Assembly: GCA_964019135.1 (NCBI GenBank)
Contig: OZ025260.1
Location: 26,530,254 to 26,594,253 of the forward strand
Source of the DNA: Arenicola marina
Taxonomy: Eukaryota; Annelida; Polychaeta; Arenicolidae
DNA: 64,000 nucleotides
Reading direction: 5' to 3'
A program made the position numbers and the translations under genes. This document shows positions 42,387 to 57,300 of the stretch, piece by piece. How positions within the stretch are numbered: the stretch's first letter is position 1; the number at the start of each line of letters is the position of its first letter. Under the pieces are notes generated by a model, which worked only from the letters and a program-made list of their open reading frames with translations, did no database searches and had not been told where the DNA came from.

Positions 42387-45300
42387 GTAAGGGAGTCTTG
42401 TACCTCGTCGCACACAAGCGTACACAAGGTAAGATGCATTGAACCAAATGTATCTGCCATATGTTGTGCTACAAGCGTTGCTGTTATACCTATATGAATA
42501 TGGCAGGTAGAACGCCGCAACCGAGCGTCCCCGTAGCCACAAATTAAGCAATGGACTAAAATTAGAAATAAATGTCAATGCTCGAGGGGTGTGAGAGAAC
42601 TCACGAATAGTAACCAGGCAGGGATTGACACTTTTCGGAGTTTATTCTGGAAGAAGGCAGGGCCTCCACTAACAGCTCTTCCATGGGAGGGTTAGAGTGG
42701 GGCGCAGTGGATGCGACCACCCACCCCCCGCCCTCCCCCCGTAAGACGACAGTAAAGAGGACACAAACCTCGCGACAAGGGCTTAAATACTGGAGTCTAC
42801 GGCTCCCACAATGCACCACAACGCAAGGTTAAGGACGCTAAACATGCCCTGCAGACGACATGTGCGCGATTCAAAACAAATTTTAAAAAATGCACGTACA
42901 GTGCACTAGCCCTTTGTTCCAGATATGACGTTTTGTACTGGATGGAATTCGGGCACCTACACAGGGGCATGTTGCACCCATTCGTCTTTTATCATCCCGG
43001 TGGGTGCTTTGGTCCCATTTAGCCTCCGTGTCCATGTGGCCTAAATTTAAAGAAAGAGCATTGGGTGAAGATCACCGCACCGACTATTTGTTTTTGCTTG
43101 CTGAATCTGGCTGCTTTGGCTTACCTATATCATCATAGCGATTTTTAATTAGTATTTTAGAAGCAAGATCGATAGTTGCCAGACCTGTCTCTAGAATCAA
43201 TCTTATGTTAGTAAATCTATCTGAAAAGGTAGATATACTTGGGGTTTGCAGGTAGGTAACTATTCTTCACCAGAATGGACAGAAATCGCGATGATTATAA
43301 TTGCAAATATTGTGTTAATGCTCGAGATTACGGGGCAGACGTAGATGATATTAGATTTTCTGAATGCCATGTACTTGTGTATGTCTGCTATATGATTACA
43401 TAAGTGTGGAATTTATTGCAACTTGAACAATTAAAAAGCAGATCTTACATATTCCTTGGCGTGGAAGGAGTTGTAAAACTTAGCAAACTGTATTGACTTA
43501 GCACTAAGACATTAAGGCGGTTAATTGTTATTTGGATATCCATGCAGTACAGTATGACAAAATTGAAATTGAATTTGCCAATGAGTTAACGGCCCATCAG
43601 TATTCAATAAAAAAATCTTCATTCTTCATTCTGGCTGTAAGATCACTGGGTGTCGTTAGAGCCAGGCAGCATTTTCTGTATATGCCACGTTGCATCACAC
43701 ATTGTCGTGCATAGGGCGTCTAGAATAAAGTTAGAGAAAAAAACTTCGACATTGCAAGTTGAGACAACAAATCAAAGTGCTTTTGGTTCAGTCAGGTGAG
43801 TAAATAGCACAATGACTCATAAAATGTTGATTTATTGTACTCGACTCTCAACATTGCACAGTATTAATAGAGTATTTGGTAAACTTGGAAGTGAAATCAA
43901 TTACTGATTGACGACCAGATGCATCCGGTTGTCTCTCTGCGTATGCTTCCCTACACTCTGTAAGAATTTGATGCCAAACGGAAGTTTAACTGTCGGCAGA
44001 ACCCAATACAAAATAATTCCCATTCACAATACATGTTACGGCGGGGTTAGTGAAGAAGGTGGGGACGGCAGGAATGGTGCGGGCGGTAAGGACAGCGGAC
44101 GCGGTGGAGATGATGGATACGGAGTTGACGGCGGAGACGGAGGGAACTGAGGGGCCCGAGGTGACAGAAGGGACCGAGGGGACGGTAAGGATGGTAGGGA
44201 GGCGGACAGGGGATGGCGCCGACGACAAATATGGCGCCCGGACCGGACGTTGGTGCTCCCTAAAACATCTTGCAAGCGAAATGCAAATGAAGAATATCTT
44301 TGAACGATTTGAAGAATTGTATAGCTGAAAGATTAATCTTTACGAAAATGTGATATTTACCCACAGGGTGCCTCCAGATAATGCAGAATTTTCAAATGTA
44401 CTGACTCTTTTTGACAACCTCCGTGTTAAATATAGGCTGGAAGCGGGTCTCCCGTGGCTATACACGATGAAGCTACTAAGTTACTATAAGCTGATACATA
44501 GTGTCCAACATTACGTATTGGGGGAGGGGGGTTCTGCTCTATGAAAACTTGTGACGGGGGGTGGGGGGGGGGTGGGGTGGTTGAAAGTACCCGCGCGTGT
44601 ATACCAATCTTCTTCTGCGACCAGGAGGTACACCTGCACCGAAGAAGGCCTTGATTTTGCACGAAAAACAACATTGTTCCTCCTCTACAAGGGCCATTTA
44701 CAAATGTGGCAACTTTAGCAAAGGTAAAGGTAAAGGTTTATTTCGTACTGCTGTCCTTCGGCCCATAGTACAACATATATACAGAGTATGATATTAACAC
44801 AATTAACGAGAACAGCTTTGTGAAAATCGATTACGGAGATTTGTTGCATGGTAGATGAAGTTTCCCAATTCTGTTAGCTTATATTAGTGTTAGTATATTT
44901 ATAAATATTTGCCTAGTGCAATTGGAGGCGTACCTTAAGTATTTATTTCGCGGGTCTTTATATAAGTTACAGATACAGAGGAATTGATATTCATCTTCCA
45001 CATAACTGAGGCCATTTATATTACAATATATACATATCCGGTCACACCTTGAAACGTTTTCGTATCTTCCTGTTTCTATGGCAAGTCTGTGATTTGAGCA
45101 TCTAAATCTAGTAATAGCTATACGATGTTTCGATATAGGTACATCAATGAGATATTTTTCTCGTTCGAGTAAACTCTTGTATGTTGCATAACTTTAACAA
45201 TCCTTGCTTGAGGGTGGGAGGTGGGGATGTCCGTTGTCGTTACGTCTTGATGCCGCATGTAGATTTTAAGGCAGCCCCAATGTCGCGTTGTCGATTGTAA

Positions 45301-48300
45301 ACCGCCCTGTTAAAAAAGGCCCCCAGGGGTCCTAGTATACGCCATAAGAATACCAATGACGTAGGTCGCAAGTTCTCAGTGAACCCGCTTTCAGGATGTC
45401 GTTACCTGTTTATTACTTTTTACTAAACCTTTTCAAGCAGTCTCAACTAGCTTGCTAACGCCGGAATTCCATTGTGTGCACGCTATATAAAAATAACTTT
45501 CAAAACGAAAGCACCAAAACGAAATAAAATAACCCGTTTTCACTGCCTGAAACATTATTTATCAAGCCAATCTGATTTTAAAAATTATATGTTCGACAGC
45601 AGACGATATTTTTGTCACATGCTGCTTCGGGGAATGCAGGACTGAAAATGAAAAAAACATCAAAAACTCACCACGACGCCAGGGCCGTTGATGTCAATCG
45701 TGGCGTGCATGTACAGGTGATGTGCAGAAGGAGCCCCCACTGATGAGAACCACCGCCACTATCAAGAAGTTTGTGCAGTTAAGTCAGAGAAAAAATACAA
45801 TGAGCCTCCGCGTTAAACAACACGATAAAATGGCGAGATGCTTGGATGCTTACGACAGCCATATTTAAGCAATTCAAGTTTTCATGGCGACGGATTTTGG
45901 CACACATCTTTGTGAAAAACATGCGTATCTATGAATAATCAGACCATCTCACGCCTTTCGCACACACACACGCACAAACACGCACAACCTTTTCAGAGCA
46001 AACTAAATGACATAGTGTTCAACACGATCTAGGCAAGGCGAACTTGTTTAATCTACAGAAGTAAATAGACGAAGAAAAACCATAAAATATTGTAACGACC
46101 GAGCGCTATAGAATATACGAGTTAGCTTTGTTTGTCGCTGTGGTGTGTGTGGTATAGCAGAATAGCTCGAAAACGACAGAATCGACAGGATCGAGAACGA
46201 GAGGATTGCAACAGTTAACCAATGTTTTACTTAACTCCTAGTTCCATTACTACTTATATCGACTAGGCTACCAATTAGTCGCCGCTTGAGAGTAACGCCA
46301 CTTGAGGTGCTTGCCACTCGACTTCTTGTTATATATGGATTAAACGGTGCTTGAGACGCTCGAAGCGCTTGAGGCGCTTGAGACGCTTGAGGCGCTTGAG
46401 GCGCTTGAGACGCTTGAGGCGCTTGAGACGCTTGAGACGCTTGAGACGCTTGAGGCGCTTGAGACGCTTGAGACGCTTGATGCGCTTGAGGCGCTTGAGA
46501 CGCTTGAGGCGCTTGAGGCGCTTGATGCGCTTGAGGCGCTTGAGACGCTTGAGGCGCTTGAGACGCTTGAGACGCTTGAGGCGCTTGAGACGCTTGAGAC
46601 GCTTGAGACGCTTGAGACGCTTGAGGCGCTTGAGACGCTTGAGACGCTTGAGACGCTTGAGGCGCTTGAGATGCTTGAGACGCTTGATGCGCTTGAGGCG
46701 CTTGAGACGCTCGATGCGCTTGAGGCGCTTGAGACGCTTGAGGCGCTTGAGGCGCTTGAGACGCTTGAGGCGCTTGAGACGCTTGAGGCGCTTGAGACGC
46801 TCGAGGCGCTTGAGGCGCTTGAGGCGCTTGAGACGCTTGAGGCGCTTGAGACCCTTGAGGCGCTTGAGACGCTTGAGGCGCTTGAGACGCTTGAAGCGCT
46901 TGAGACGCTTGATTATCAATACCGATGGTTTTACATTATGAAAGACCAAAGGAACTGGGCCGATCGTTATCACGGCTTAATCTAATATATTAGGCAATCG
47001 GTCATGTTGCCCCTGCTGCCACTCACCTAGAGGGCTGAGATGTGCGGTGGTCAGAGGTCGTTATCACTTTGCCTGTTCTGCATCTGAGCTCGGCCTTTTA
47101 TAGGCCCACACCTATCACGTGACCCTTTCGTTCATTAACATATTGCTTGAGTTGGCTTGAGTTGGCTTGAGTTGGCTTGAGAAGATCACAAATGGTAGTG
47201 AAACGCCTATTTACACCTATTCGATATTAACACAATGTCCTTTGACACACCGAAAACTAGGTAAGTGACATAACAATACCAGACATACACGGTTATTGTT
47301 AAGATAAAGCCCCTAAACCATATTCAAGTGAGCGCGTCCCCGAATATCGCTCGGTCAAGTGACTCGTTGCGAATGTCAACAACATCCCCGCAGGCAATAC
47401 ATTCAACCTTTCTAGTTTCTATATCGGGATACAATTAACTCCATTTCCTGGTCGTCCAGTACCAGGGCTATAACATCATGCTGCACTGGCCACAAATACA
47501 ATTAAACGGTTTAAAAGTAAACTGCCCGTCAACAACTACAACAGTGATAACAATGACAAATAGACCCAAACAACGTTACAAATCAAAGAGCAAACTTTTG
47601 CGCTATTTGTAAATTATTATTTGTTAAATTATGACCTCGATGATATGACATCATTGCTTCACAATATATGTATATGTGGAATTATAATGGACACCAGTGA
47701 TGGATCTGAATTTATGTCCATCAGTCACCATTTTTTTGAGTGAGGTGCCCTCTACTTTGCATCCAACTTGCACAAATTGTTAGGTTCTCTCATGTGACAT
47801 TGTACGATCTTACTACATAGCCATGCATAAAAGAAAAATTCAGTGGGAAACTGATGATGGCGAAAATCGATTTTGATGCTGAACCAAACCGCGACGTTCT
47901 ACGATGGTTATCTTATTATTGGTTGTAAACCAAATACATGCATGGACCGGAAGGTTTAGTTATGTTTACGGCAAGTGTCAATTGTCAATTGCACGACCCC
48001 CACCCCATCTCTCTAATCACCTTCATCTGTGCACGGTTCAATGTTGATGGAGGCCCGCTGAAACAATAAGAGTCGTTATCTCATGTAAAGAAAGAATATA
48101 GTTGTTGCTGAGATAATGCTCTAGTATTTTCATGGGGAACATATATCCGTTGCATTCATTCACGCCTGCTGTTATGTTTTGTGTGTAACCTGTAGTTTAC
48201 TTTGCTCACAATTAAGTTGTCATTGAGTCGATTTGGAGAAACGTAATTGCAAGAGGCATGTTGATCGGGTTCTAATGATAACAACTTAAGTTAGCGACAT

Positions 48301-51300
48301 GTAACTCGATTTCTCAGAACGTGTTAAGACTGTATCTGCTCACGCTATGTCTGCTCCAGCAGTTTGCTTTCTCTTTACATGTTAGTGTTTTACGCTGTCG
48401 CTGGAGGGGTGGGGGTGGCAATATTGGCAGGATACTGATTTGTACTTTCCTTATGCCCTGTTCACACGATGCAATACGTTGTAAAGTTAATTGAAACAAA
48501 TTAACTTTTCAACAGACCCACCAACTGGAGGGCCGTTTTCCACGCATCGTAGGCTCAGCGCATGTTTTAAAGCTTCGATCAACTTCAAGTTTTTGGGAAT
48601 TGTCAATCAATCAGCGTCAAGCATTTGAGGCAATCAGCGTTGTGATGATCACCTTGACTTGATTGTTTGCATTATGACAATGATAAAGTATGTGTGGCTT
48701 GTATGAATGACGCTATGACGCGCGATGCCATAATGGTATTGTTGCCCACTTATATTGTACGTACCTCTATTGTTTATTTTCTCGATTGATAAGATGATCT
48801 GGATGTCGTAGAAACTTGTCAGGCGCCGTCGGGAGTCTTTCGATTTAGTCTCTTATATTTGTTCATATTGGTTTTTGGTCCGTCCTATATAGTCACTGTG
48901 GTCATGTTGTCTGCTATGATTGTCAGCTAGCTGGTTATACAAAGCAGTAAGGTAGGTGCAAGGCCGAGGGTATTGTCAGTCAGTCAATCAGTTTATCTTC
49001 TTTATAGCGTTGCTGTATTGATGTTGGTATCACACAAATGAATATCTTCACTTAAGAACAAGTGCCTTAATATTTCCTCTTGCCTAGTTTCTATCTTCCT
49101 TCTTCTCTCTCTTTCTCTCTGACTCCTATCATCTAATCCTGTTCTGCTTGGTTATGTCTAATTTCGTCATCCAAGATATCAGCGGACATCTGGTAACATG
49201 ACTCGCTCCCAATAATTGTCGTCCTGACAATCCTTAAGCTTCAGCTTTATGGTGGTATACAGATACGACATAATCATCGTCCCGCGATGATATAGGTACG
49301 TTATTCAATCTCGTAGTGGTATTGGTCTAACTTTCCCATCCACCTAGCAAGTTGTCCTTTTGGATTCTTCAAGCTTTTCATCCATCTTAGTGGCGCATGG
49401 TCCTTCCGGATTGTAAAGCGTGATCCATATAGGTCGGGATGGAAATGGCTCATGCTCTTCACGATGGCAAGTAACTCCTTTCTGGTCACACAGTAGTTTC
49501 TCTCAGCTTGATTCAGACTCATCTTATGAGAAAGAACTCCGCTGATTCCAGTATTGCTTGCATCGCAATCTGGAATGTAAGGATGTGAAGCATCAGGAAA
49601 TGCCAACATCGGCGACTCGATCAGTGCTTCTTTGAGTTTACAGAAGGCCTGTTGACACTCTGACCACACAGATGTGTGTCCTTTCTTGGTCAGTGCATGC
49701 AGCAGCGCAGCTACTAAAGCGAAGTTCTTTACAAAACGGCCGTAGTACGTGGGTTGAGTTTCAGTTGTGCAGCTCGCAGTCTGTCGAATACTTCTGAAAG
49801 GCGTACGAGCTGAAGCCGAGAAAACTTTTAAGGTCACTGACGCATTTGGGGTTCAGCCAATTCTTGACCGCAGAGACCTTATAGGAATCTGTCTTAACTC
49901 ATTTTAAAACAGCTGACATTTACGTGGGTTGAGTTTCAGTTGTGCAGCCCGCAGTCTGTCGAATACTTCTGCCAGGCGATCGAGTTCTTATTCAAGTGAT
50001 TTTCCAAATACAATTAAATCGTCCAGACAGGCTAAGGAAGTCTTCCACTGCAGACCTTCCTTATATTGATCTCTCAAATGTCGCGGGGGCATTATTGAGA
50101 CCAAATGGCATCACCCTAAACTGCCACAAAATTTTTGACCGTACGAAAATGCTATTTTGTCCTTGTCTTGATCAGCCATCTTGACTTGGTGGTATCCTGA
50201 CTTCACGTCCAGGGTTGAGAACAAATGTTGCCAGAACTAGGGCGTCCATCGTATCATCTATTCTTAGGCAATGGGTACGTCCTTCACAGTGACTTGATTT
50301 AAAGCCTTATAATCTAGGCAGTATCGTGTAGATCCATCCTCCTTTTTAACTAGTACTATTGCAGACGACCAGGGGCTTTGTGACTTCTCGACGACCACTC
50401 GCTTTACATAATCTTCCAATACTGGATCCACCTGTTGTTTCTGTACCGGGCCCAGTCGGCGAGGTGGTTGTTTGATGGGCCGATCACCTTCTGTGTTTAT
50501 CTTGTGTTCTGTTAAGTCTGTGCAGCCAAGGTCGAAATCTCCTGATGAGAATACATCGGCATACGATTTAAGTATTTCTCCCAACCAAACCGTTTCTTGT
50601 TCAGTCAAATTAGTTGAACTCCTGCCGAATAATCCTTGATCCACAATTCATCTGCATGTTCTGTAAATCCAGTTGACATCTTCTAGAGATCAGGAAGTCT
50701 AAACCCAGGATACAAGGAGCCTCTATGTCTGCGACATACACCGAATGTTGAGTCACTACAGGTCCCAGTCTTAGCTTTACATCGATTGGTCCCCTCAATA
50801 CCGCACAGTGACCAGCTACTCCGCATATCTTCGGCTTTGCTTCTGGTAGCTTTCTCTGACTGGTCATGTCAGGTGTAATAAATGTCCTGCAGAATCAACT
50901 ATGATGGAACAGGATTTTCCGCCAACTTCACGTGATGCCTCAACACTGCTTGCGAGAATTTTATTGTTGTTAAATAGGGCCTCATGCGAGAAGACTGATA
51001 GTTGCCCTGTGTGACCAGCCTCTATTCGTGTCCCGAGTTATGTTCATGACCTGTAACTTCTTTACATTCTCTGGCTATATGTCGAGGTCCTCCACATCGC
51101 CTGAAAATTGTCTGCTGTCCAACTGGCATTGTTGTGTCTTCATTTGTGAACGTTCTCTTCAGTTTGCGACAGTCTTTCTTCATGTGACAGTACCAACAAG
51201 ATCCTATAACCCTATTACGGGTTATTTGACCCAGGCGAGTCTTAAATCCTGAACTTCCATTTGTGTGAAACCCTTCTGTTTGGGGGCGGCGGGATGTGGG

Positions 51301-54300
51301 AGGGGCGGGGGTCTCGCGTTAGGAGAACGGGAACTCGGTATAGGTTACCATTGCAATGACCTCTTCGTCGATTTACGCAAAAGAACTAATATGTCGAATA
51401 TTAACTATTCGACATATTAGTTCAATTTTAACTATTGAGGGCACCGTGAATTTCGTTAATGCTATATCGAAACGACCCTTTAGGTCATACCCGCTAGTCA
51501 GAGTTTAGTCACATTACATACAAGATTCTAATTTATGCCACAGTCTCTGGTAAATATCTGAGGGCAATAGCTGAAAAATTGAAAAAGTATGGTTCGAACC
51601 ACCAACTTCTTCTGGCACCGTTACGTTGCGCACTCCGGGTTCGAGCTGAGATTGGATTTGGCATTTTGGGACTGTTTGAAGAAGGCACTTCCGAAATATT
51701 CGAGAAAATGTCGCCGTAATGATGAAAGATTTTTTTCCGATTTTTGACGATTTTTTTAATGTACCGAACCGGACGTTATCGTGACCCCATATGACGTAGG
51801 CCACAAACCTCAGATTTTATAGACCTCTTCATTACGCAGGTTTTTAGGACTGCCTAGAGTCCTAAAGTGATATCCAACTTAAATAGAACAAACCACAGAA
51901 GAACGGTTCAATGTCATTTTTTCCGTTTGCGGAAAAAAACATGAAATGGGCTTTTTGCTCATAGATGCGTAAGACGCATTAAAAAGTGAACAATGCACGA
52001 AAGATGCCAAATATAGTGTAGCACCTTATGAATCTTACGTGACGTCGCTAATTGTAAAAAACACTGTGACATTGACCTTTGACCTATTACGCGCGTTAAC
52101 CAACTTAGCCTTAGTTTTCTCCAAAGGTACCTGTAATTATCCCACCACCCCAGTTTGCCACCCCCCCCCCCCCCACACACACACACACAAACTCGCACCG
52201 CAGCAGTCGTCACCGCTCAACGTCTCGCTGTTTTGATTAGCAGATTAGTGAGCCGTCCCGTTTTGAAACGATATGATAAGGTATGCCGTGGTCTCCGGGC
52301 CCTGACTGGCACCACGCAATAGACGTCGGCCAGCTGTTCTTAATAGTCAATAGCTCTCGTAGGGTCCAATGTTGAAGATTGGGAAGTTTTTGCAGAAGAT
52401 TGCTGTGACCTTGACTTTTGACGTACATACACTGCTAACGAACTTGACCGAGCCACGTCAGATACCTTTCGATGGGTAAAGTTACAGAACGAAATGTTGC
52501 GTTTTGTGACCTACAGAGCGCGCGCGCACACACACACACACACAGACAAACCAACGTACTGATAGATGACGGAAAAATCAAAGATTTTTATCCGATGTCT
52601 ATGTTTGTGGAAATTTGTTTTTTAGGTTCTCAGGATCAGCCCTTGCCAAGCCTGCCACCAGGTTAGTGAATATTGAGCCCTTATCAGTTTATATAGCTGC
52701 GTCCTGTGCAACTCAGTGTTCACCATGGGATCAGGCACGGATTACGGAATTTAAAAAGGGGCAGGGGGGTGGTCACCTTGGGTTTAAACTTCACGACCGG
52801 GGAGTGCGGGTATTAATGTTGGAAAACAAACAATTCTAACGACGGTGGGGGACCCAAGCAGGCGGTCGAGTGTAATATATGGAGTCCACCACTTAGTTTG
52901 CGTACAATTATGATTGGAAAAGAGCATCATCATTCAAGAAAAAAGGTGGGGAGCTCAGACCAGGTGACACACTCCCCGCCCCACTTACGGAAAGAGGGGA
53001 ATTTTACGACTGGGCGACCAAAAAGGGGGTCCCCTAATAATAATAGTCGGGGGCCCACACTTAGCTGGCGTAGTTACCATTGTAAAAGATCTTCCTCGCT
53101 CAAGAAAAAGGAGGAGTGGTCCCCCCCCCCCTCTCTACCCCCAGTCGCCCCAGGCTCTGCACCTGTTGAGCGACGGCTCCTTGAGAGCAGCACTTATTTG
53201 CGCTGTTATAAGAACGAGTATGGCTAAGATGGTAATAAGCATAATTTAGTTTTTAGCTACTGAAAGATTCCTTTATCGTAACTACGAAGCAAGAGCGTAC
53301 TACCCCTGTCGCCATAATCATATCGTGTTTCACATCACATGCAAAGCCCTGTTTACGGCGCTGGAATATTTTGCCCCAATTTTTGATGTCGCGCCCCATT
53401 AAACTCTCGAGTCGAACAAAATAAATATTTTTCCTTGTATTTCAATATCTTGCCAAGCGTTGCTCTTTATACCAGACGTCGACAATGTGGCACTCGGAGC
53501 ATCTTGTGCTGCATCATCTGAATTCAATCTCTGGTACAAGTGTCAAAATGCGGTGGACGGTGTAGTGATTGTGGGAGACCGTCCCTCACATGAGTGGGCG
53601 ACTAATGGCGAGGGAGTCGGCGCCTGGATCAGCCTCGTCTTCGACGCTACATACGAGGTGGTCGGCGTCCAGCTACTACAGCGATGTCACAGAGACAACC
53701 AGAACCGAGGTGTCGAACTCGCCTTCAGAGATGGATCGACACAGACGGTAAGCTTTCTCTTGGTGTCATGTATTACAATCAGTTTCCTGTGAACTATGTT
53801 AGCATTTTGCAGAGCTATTTTGCTGTGGTTGGTGGATTGCAAAAATCAATTGAATTTCTGGGATATATGGTTTTCTATTCTTCACCGGTATTTGGTGCAC
53901 ACCGGGCTCCCTGCGAAACATGTTAATATAATAATAATCTTAAATCAATGAGCAGAACACAAATCAATATAATATAAAACAGGTTGGCAATGAGTCGTAG
54001 TAGAGGCTTATTTGCTCAAATAAAAAAACAGACAAAAAACAGGAAAAATGTAAACAGAAATAGTAATACAACAATCTAGATAATATATCGAATTGGCCCA
54101 TTCGTTACGTTTTTTCTTTCAATTAGGCTAACTGATACATGATATATTGAGATGGCTAATTACACATTCAATTAACAAATTACCTCTTATCGATCATCTT
54201 TAGCACAAGAACAGACGTTGATACTCCAGTCAAACACTAAATGTATTGCTCGGTGGAATTATCGGTGTATGCTGAATTTTACATTATTGTCGGTTCTGTG

Positions 54301-57300
54301 GACCCATTGAAGGTGGAACTGACCTGTTTTGAGACGAGTAACGAACACACGTCCTGTCCCGAACAAAGCTGGCAGCATTTCGACCTCACTCCGGTTGTAA
54401 CATCCTACGTGACACTGACAATACGCAGGGTTTGCACGTCATCTGACAGCGGATTCAGAGAGATCAGCATCCTGGGGCGGACTGGTCAGTAAACAAAGAA
54501 CCTCAAACAGTTGTCGCTAATTGACCTAATAAATGGCGACTTTGTCGACTGACCTACATTATCACACGCATTCATGGGCGGATCTAGGAATTTAAAGCGA
54601 GCGGGGTCCACTGGAAACTTGCGACTTGATGTCCACCAATTTGTTGACGAGCGGGCGGGAGGAGCCCGCAATGCTGTGAGCATTTCTCAACAAGAAGAGG
54701 ATGAGGGGGGGGGTGGGGCGAGGGGGGTCCACGCCCCAGATGACTTACATTTTGGGTTGAAAAACAATAATCTACGTCAGAGAGAGAGGGGAATCCGACC
54801 CCCTGGACCCCCCTTCCTTGGATCCGCCCGTCTGCGCATTTTTGTCAAAGACAAAATGCTGTATTTGACAAAGCAGTGATTTATTTGCCATATTCCCTGT
54901 GCAATACAATAGTTGCCCGGTGGCTAGCATTTTTGCTACGTGTCCCTCGGATTCCAAAACTATTATTTGCTTATTAAGTACTAACGTAAGTGCTAATGAA
55001 ATGCATTCGCGGATCTTTGCATTCTGTGAAATACAATTTCCGAATTGGTAGAAGGGCGTTTGCACGTCGCATGAATCATGTCTGATTCGTAGTAATAGTT
55101 TCTCTTAATGCTTTCGATCATATGCAACGCAATTGTCCGCATTTGTACCCACGCCTACCGTGCGTGCCCCAAATGTATCTAACGTATGTGACGTGATAAC
55201 TGTTAAGTCATGGTACCTATTATATTGTCGGCCATAAATATATCAAAAATGCAGATATTGCAGACATGTCAAACATTACGGCTAAGCGAGTGAATTGTTG
55301 AAATACAATTCCAATGCGGCGATAAGACGTCAACTGAAACGTATGTCGTATTAGGAACAGAGTGAAGCCAGCCAAATTGGCAGAAGATTCCATAACATTT
55401 AATGTTGTCACGTGTTTGCAGGTTCTCCGGCTAATCCGTGGCCGGATCCGCCACCAGGTAAGTGTAACGCAACTTTCATATGATCTGCCTTAGGTGACGG
55501 AATGTCCACATATGGTAGCTGAGCTGCGATTTATTTAACTTCAAGATTAATTCAGTGTCGCCTAATTGATCCTGTGCTTAGCCTGTTCATGTAGCTTAGA
55601 TTCACATCTATTCCAGATTACGGAGCAGATCAAAACGTTGCGCTCGGAGCATCCTGTGCTTCATCATCTGAAAAGAACCTCTGGTACGATTGTGCAAATG
55701 CTGTGGACGGTGTAGTGATTGTGGGAGGCAGACCCTCACATGAGTGGGTGACTAATGGCGAAGGAATCGGCGCCTGGATCAGCCTCGTCTTCAACGCCAC
55801 CTACGAGGTGGTCGGCGTCCAGCTCCTACAGCGATGTCACAGAGACAACCAGAACCAAGGTGTCGAACTCGCCTTCAGAGATGGGTCGACACAGACGGTG
55901 AGACATCTTTTCGCATGTTGCAATAAGATTCGTGTGGCGCATTGCCGATTCATGTCTGTATTGGGAAGGCTGCAACCTCTTTCTCAGTTTCGGTAGAGGA
56001 ATATTTGGTGTAACGAAATTCTACTATATATACCGCACCCAATAATGGTATTATAATCGATGTGCAGGGAACGGACGTTAATTCACGCAAAGAGAATGTA
56101 GATGTCACCAGCTCAAAGTCATTTGGATTGGTATTATTATATATCTACTGTTTACTTTTTCAAGGTGGCATTGACCTGCTTTGAGACCAGTATTCTACCC
56201 CAGGCTTGTCCCGAACAAGGCTGGCAACATTTTAATCTCACTCCTGTCGTAACATCTTACGTAACCCTAACAATCCGCAGCGTGTGCACGTCATCTAACA
56301 GCGGCTTCAGAGAGATCAAGATCCTGGCTCGGTCAGGTAGGTATTTATATAGTCTCCAACATCTGTCATGAAAAATGGATCAGTAATTAGACTATGTGAC
56401 ATCAGTAATTAAAAAGTTAGATTGTCAAAAGACCTACATTTTTGCTCGAGTGATAATCTATGATATTGACACCGATATTTCCCATATCATCGCCATGTAT
56501 CAATTCGATGCATTCCATGGTCAGCCAGTTGACACTGTCGTTTGATAATACATTTATACTCAACTGCCTAACGTGGGAATTCTTACCACATGATCATGTT
56601 GAGTTAATATTGTGTGCGAACACAATAGTAGTACTATTTTCTCTTGATTTTATTCGGTCACATGCAAAACAATTGTACACATTTATACCAACGCGTGCAC
56701 AACGTGTGTGCAAAATGTGTCTGACGTACGTGACGTGATAACTGTCTAAGTTATTGTAGCTGTTATATTGTCGGCTATACTTATATCACCGATTTAATTA
56801 GCTGATATTGCAGACATGTCAAACATTAAGACTAAGCTAGTAAGACAGTTTAAATAAAAGTCTAATGTGATGATAATACGTCTACTGAAACGTATTTCGT
56901 ATTAGGAACAGAGCGAAGCCAGTCAAATTGGCAGAAGATTCCATAACATTTAATGTTGTCACGTGTTTGCAGGTTCTCCGGCTAATCCGTGGCCGGATCC
57001 GCCACCAGGTTAGTGTAACGCGACTTCCATATCATCTGCCTTAGGTGACGGAATGTACACATCTGGTATCTGAGCCGCGATTTATTTTACTTCAAGATTA
57101 ATCCTGTGTCACCTAATTGATCCTGTGCATAGCATGTATATGTAGCTTAGATTCACATCTATTCCAGATCACGGGGCAGTTCAAAACGTTGCGCTCGGAG
57201 CATCCTGTGACTCATCATCTCGATACAACCTCTGGTACGATTGTGAAAATGCTGTGGACGGTGTAGTGATTGTTGAAAACAGTCCCTCACATGAGTGGGT

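Noticed and set aside
44050-44328. Frames rich in TEGTEGPEVTEG / PSVPSVTSGP
   Set aside because: Low-complexity GAcgGA repeat, open on both strands.
46329-46985. Open frames of 196-214 codons (LETLEA, RRLRRL, RLKRLK)
   Set aside because: They are by-products of a 9-bp tandem repeat whose length is a multiple of three, open on both strands, with no splice or start context.
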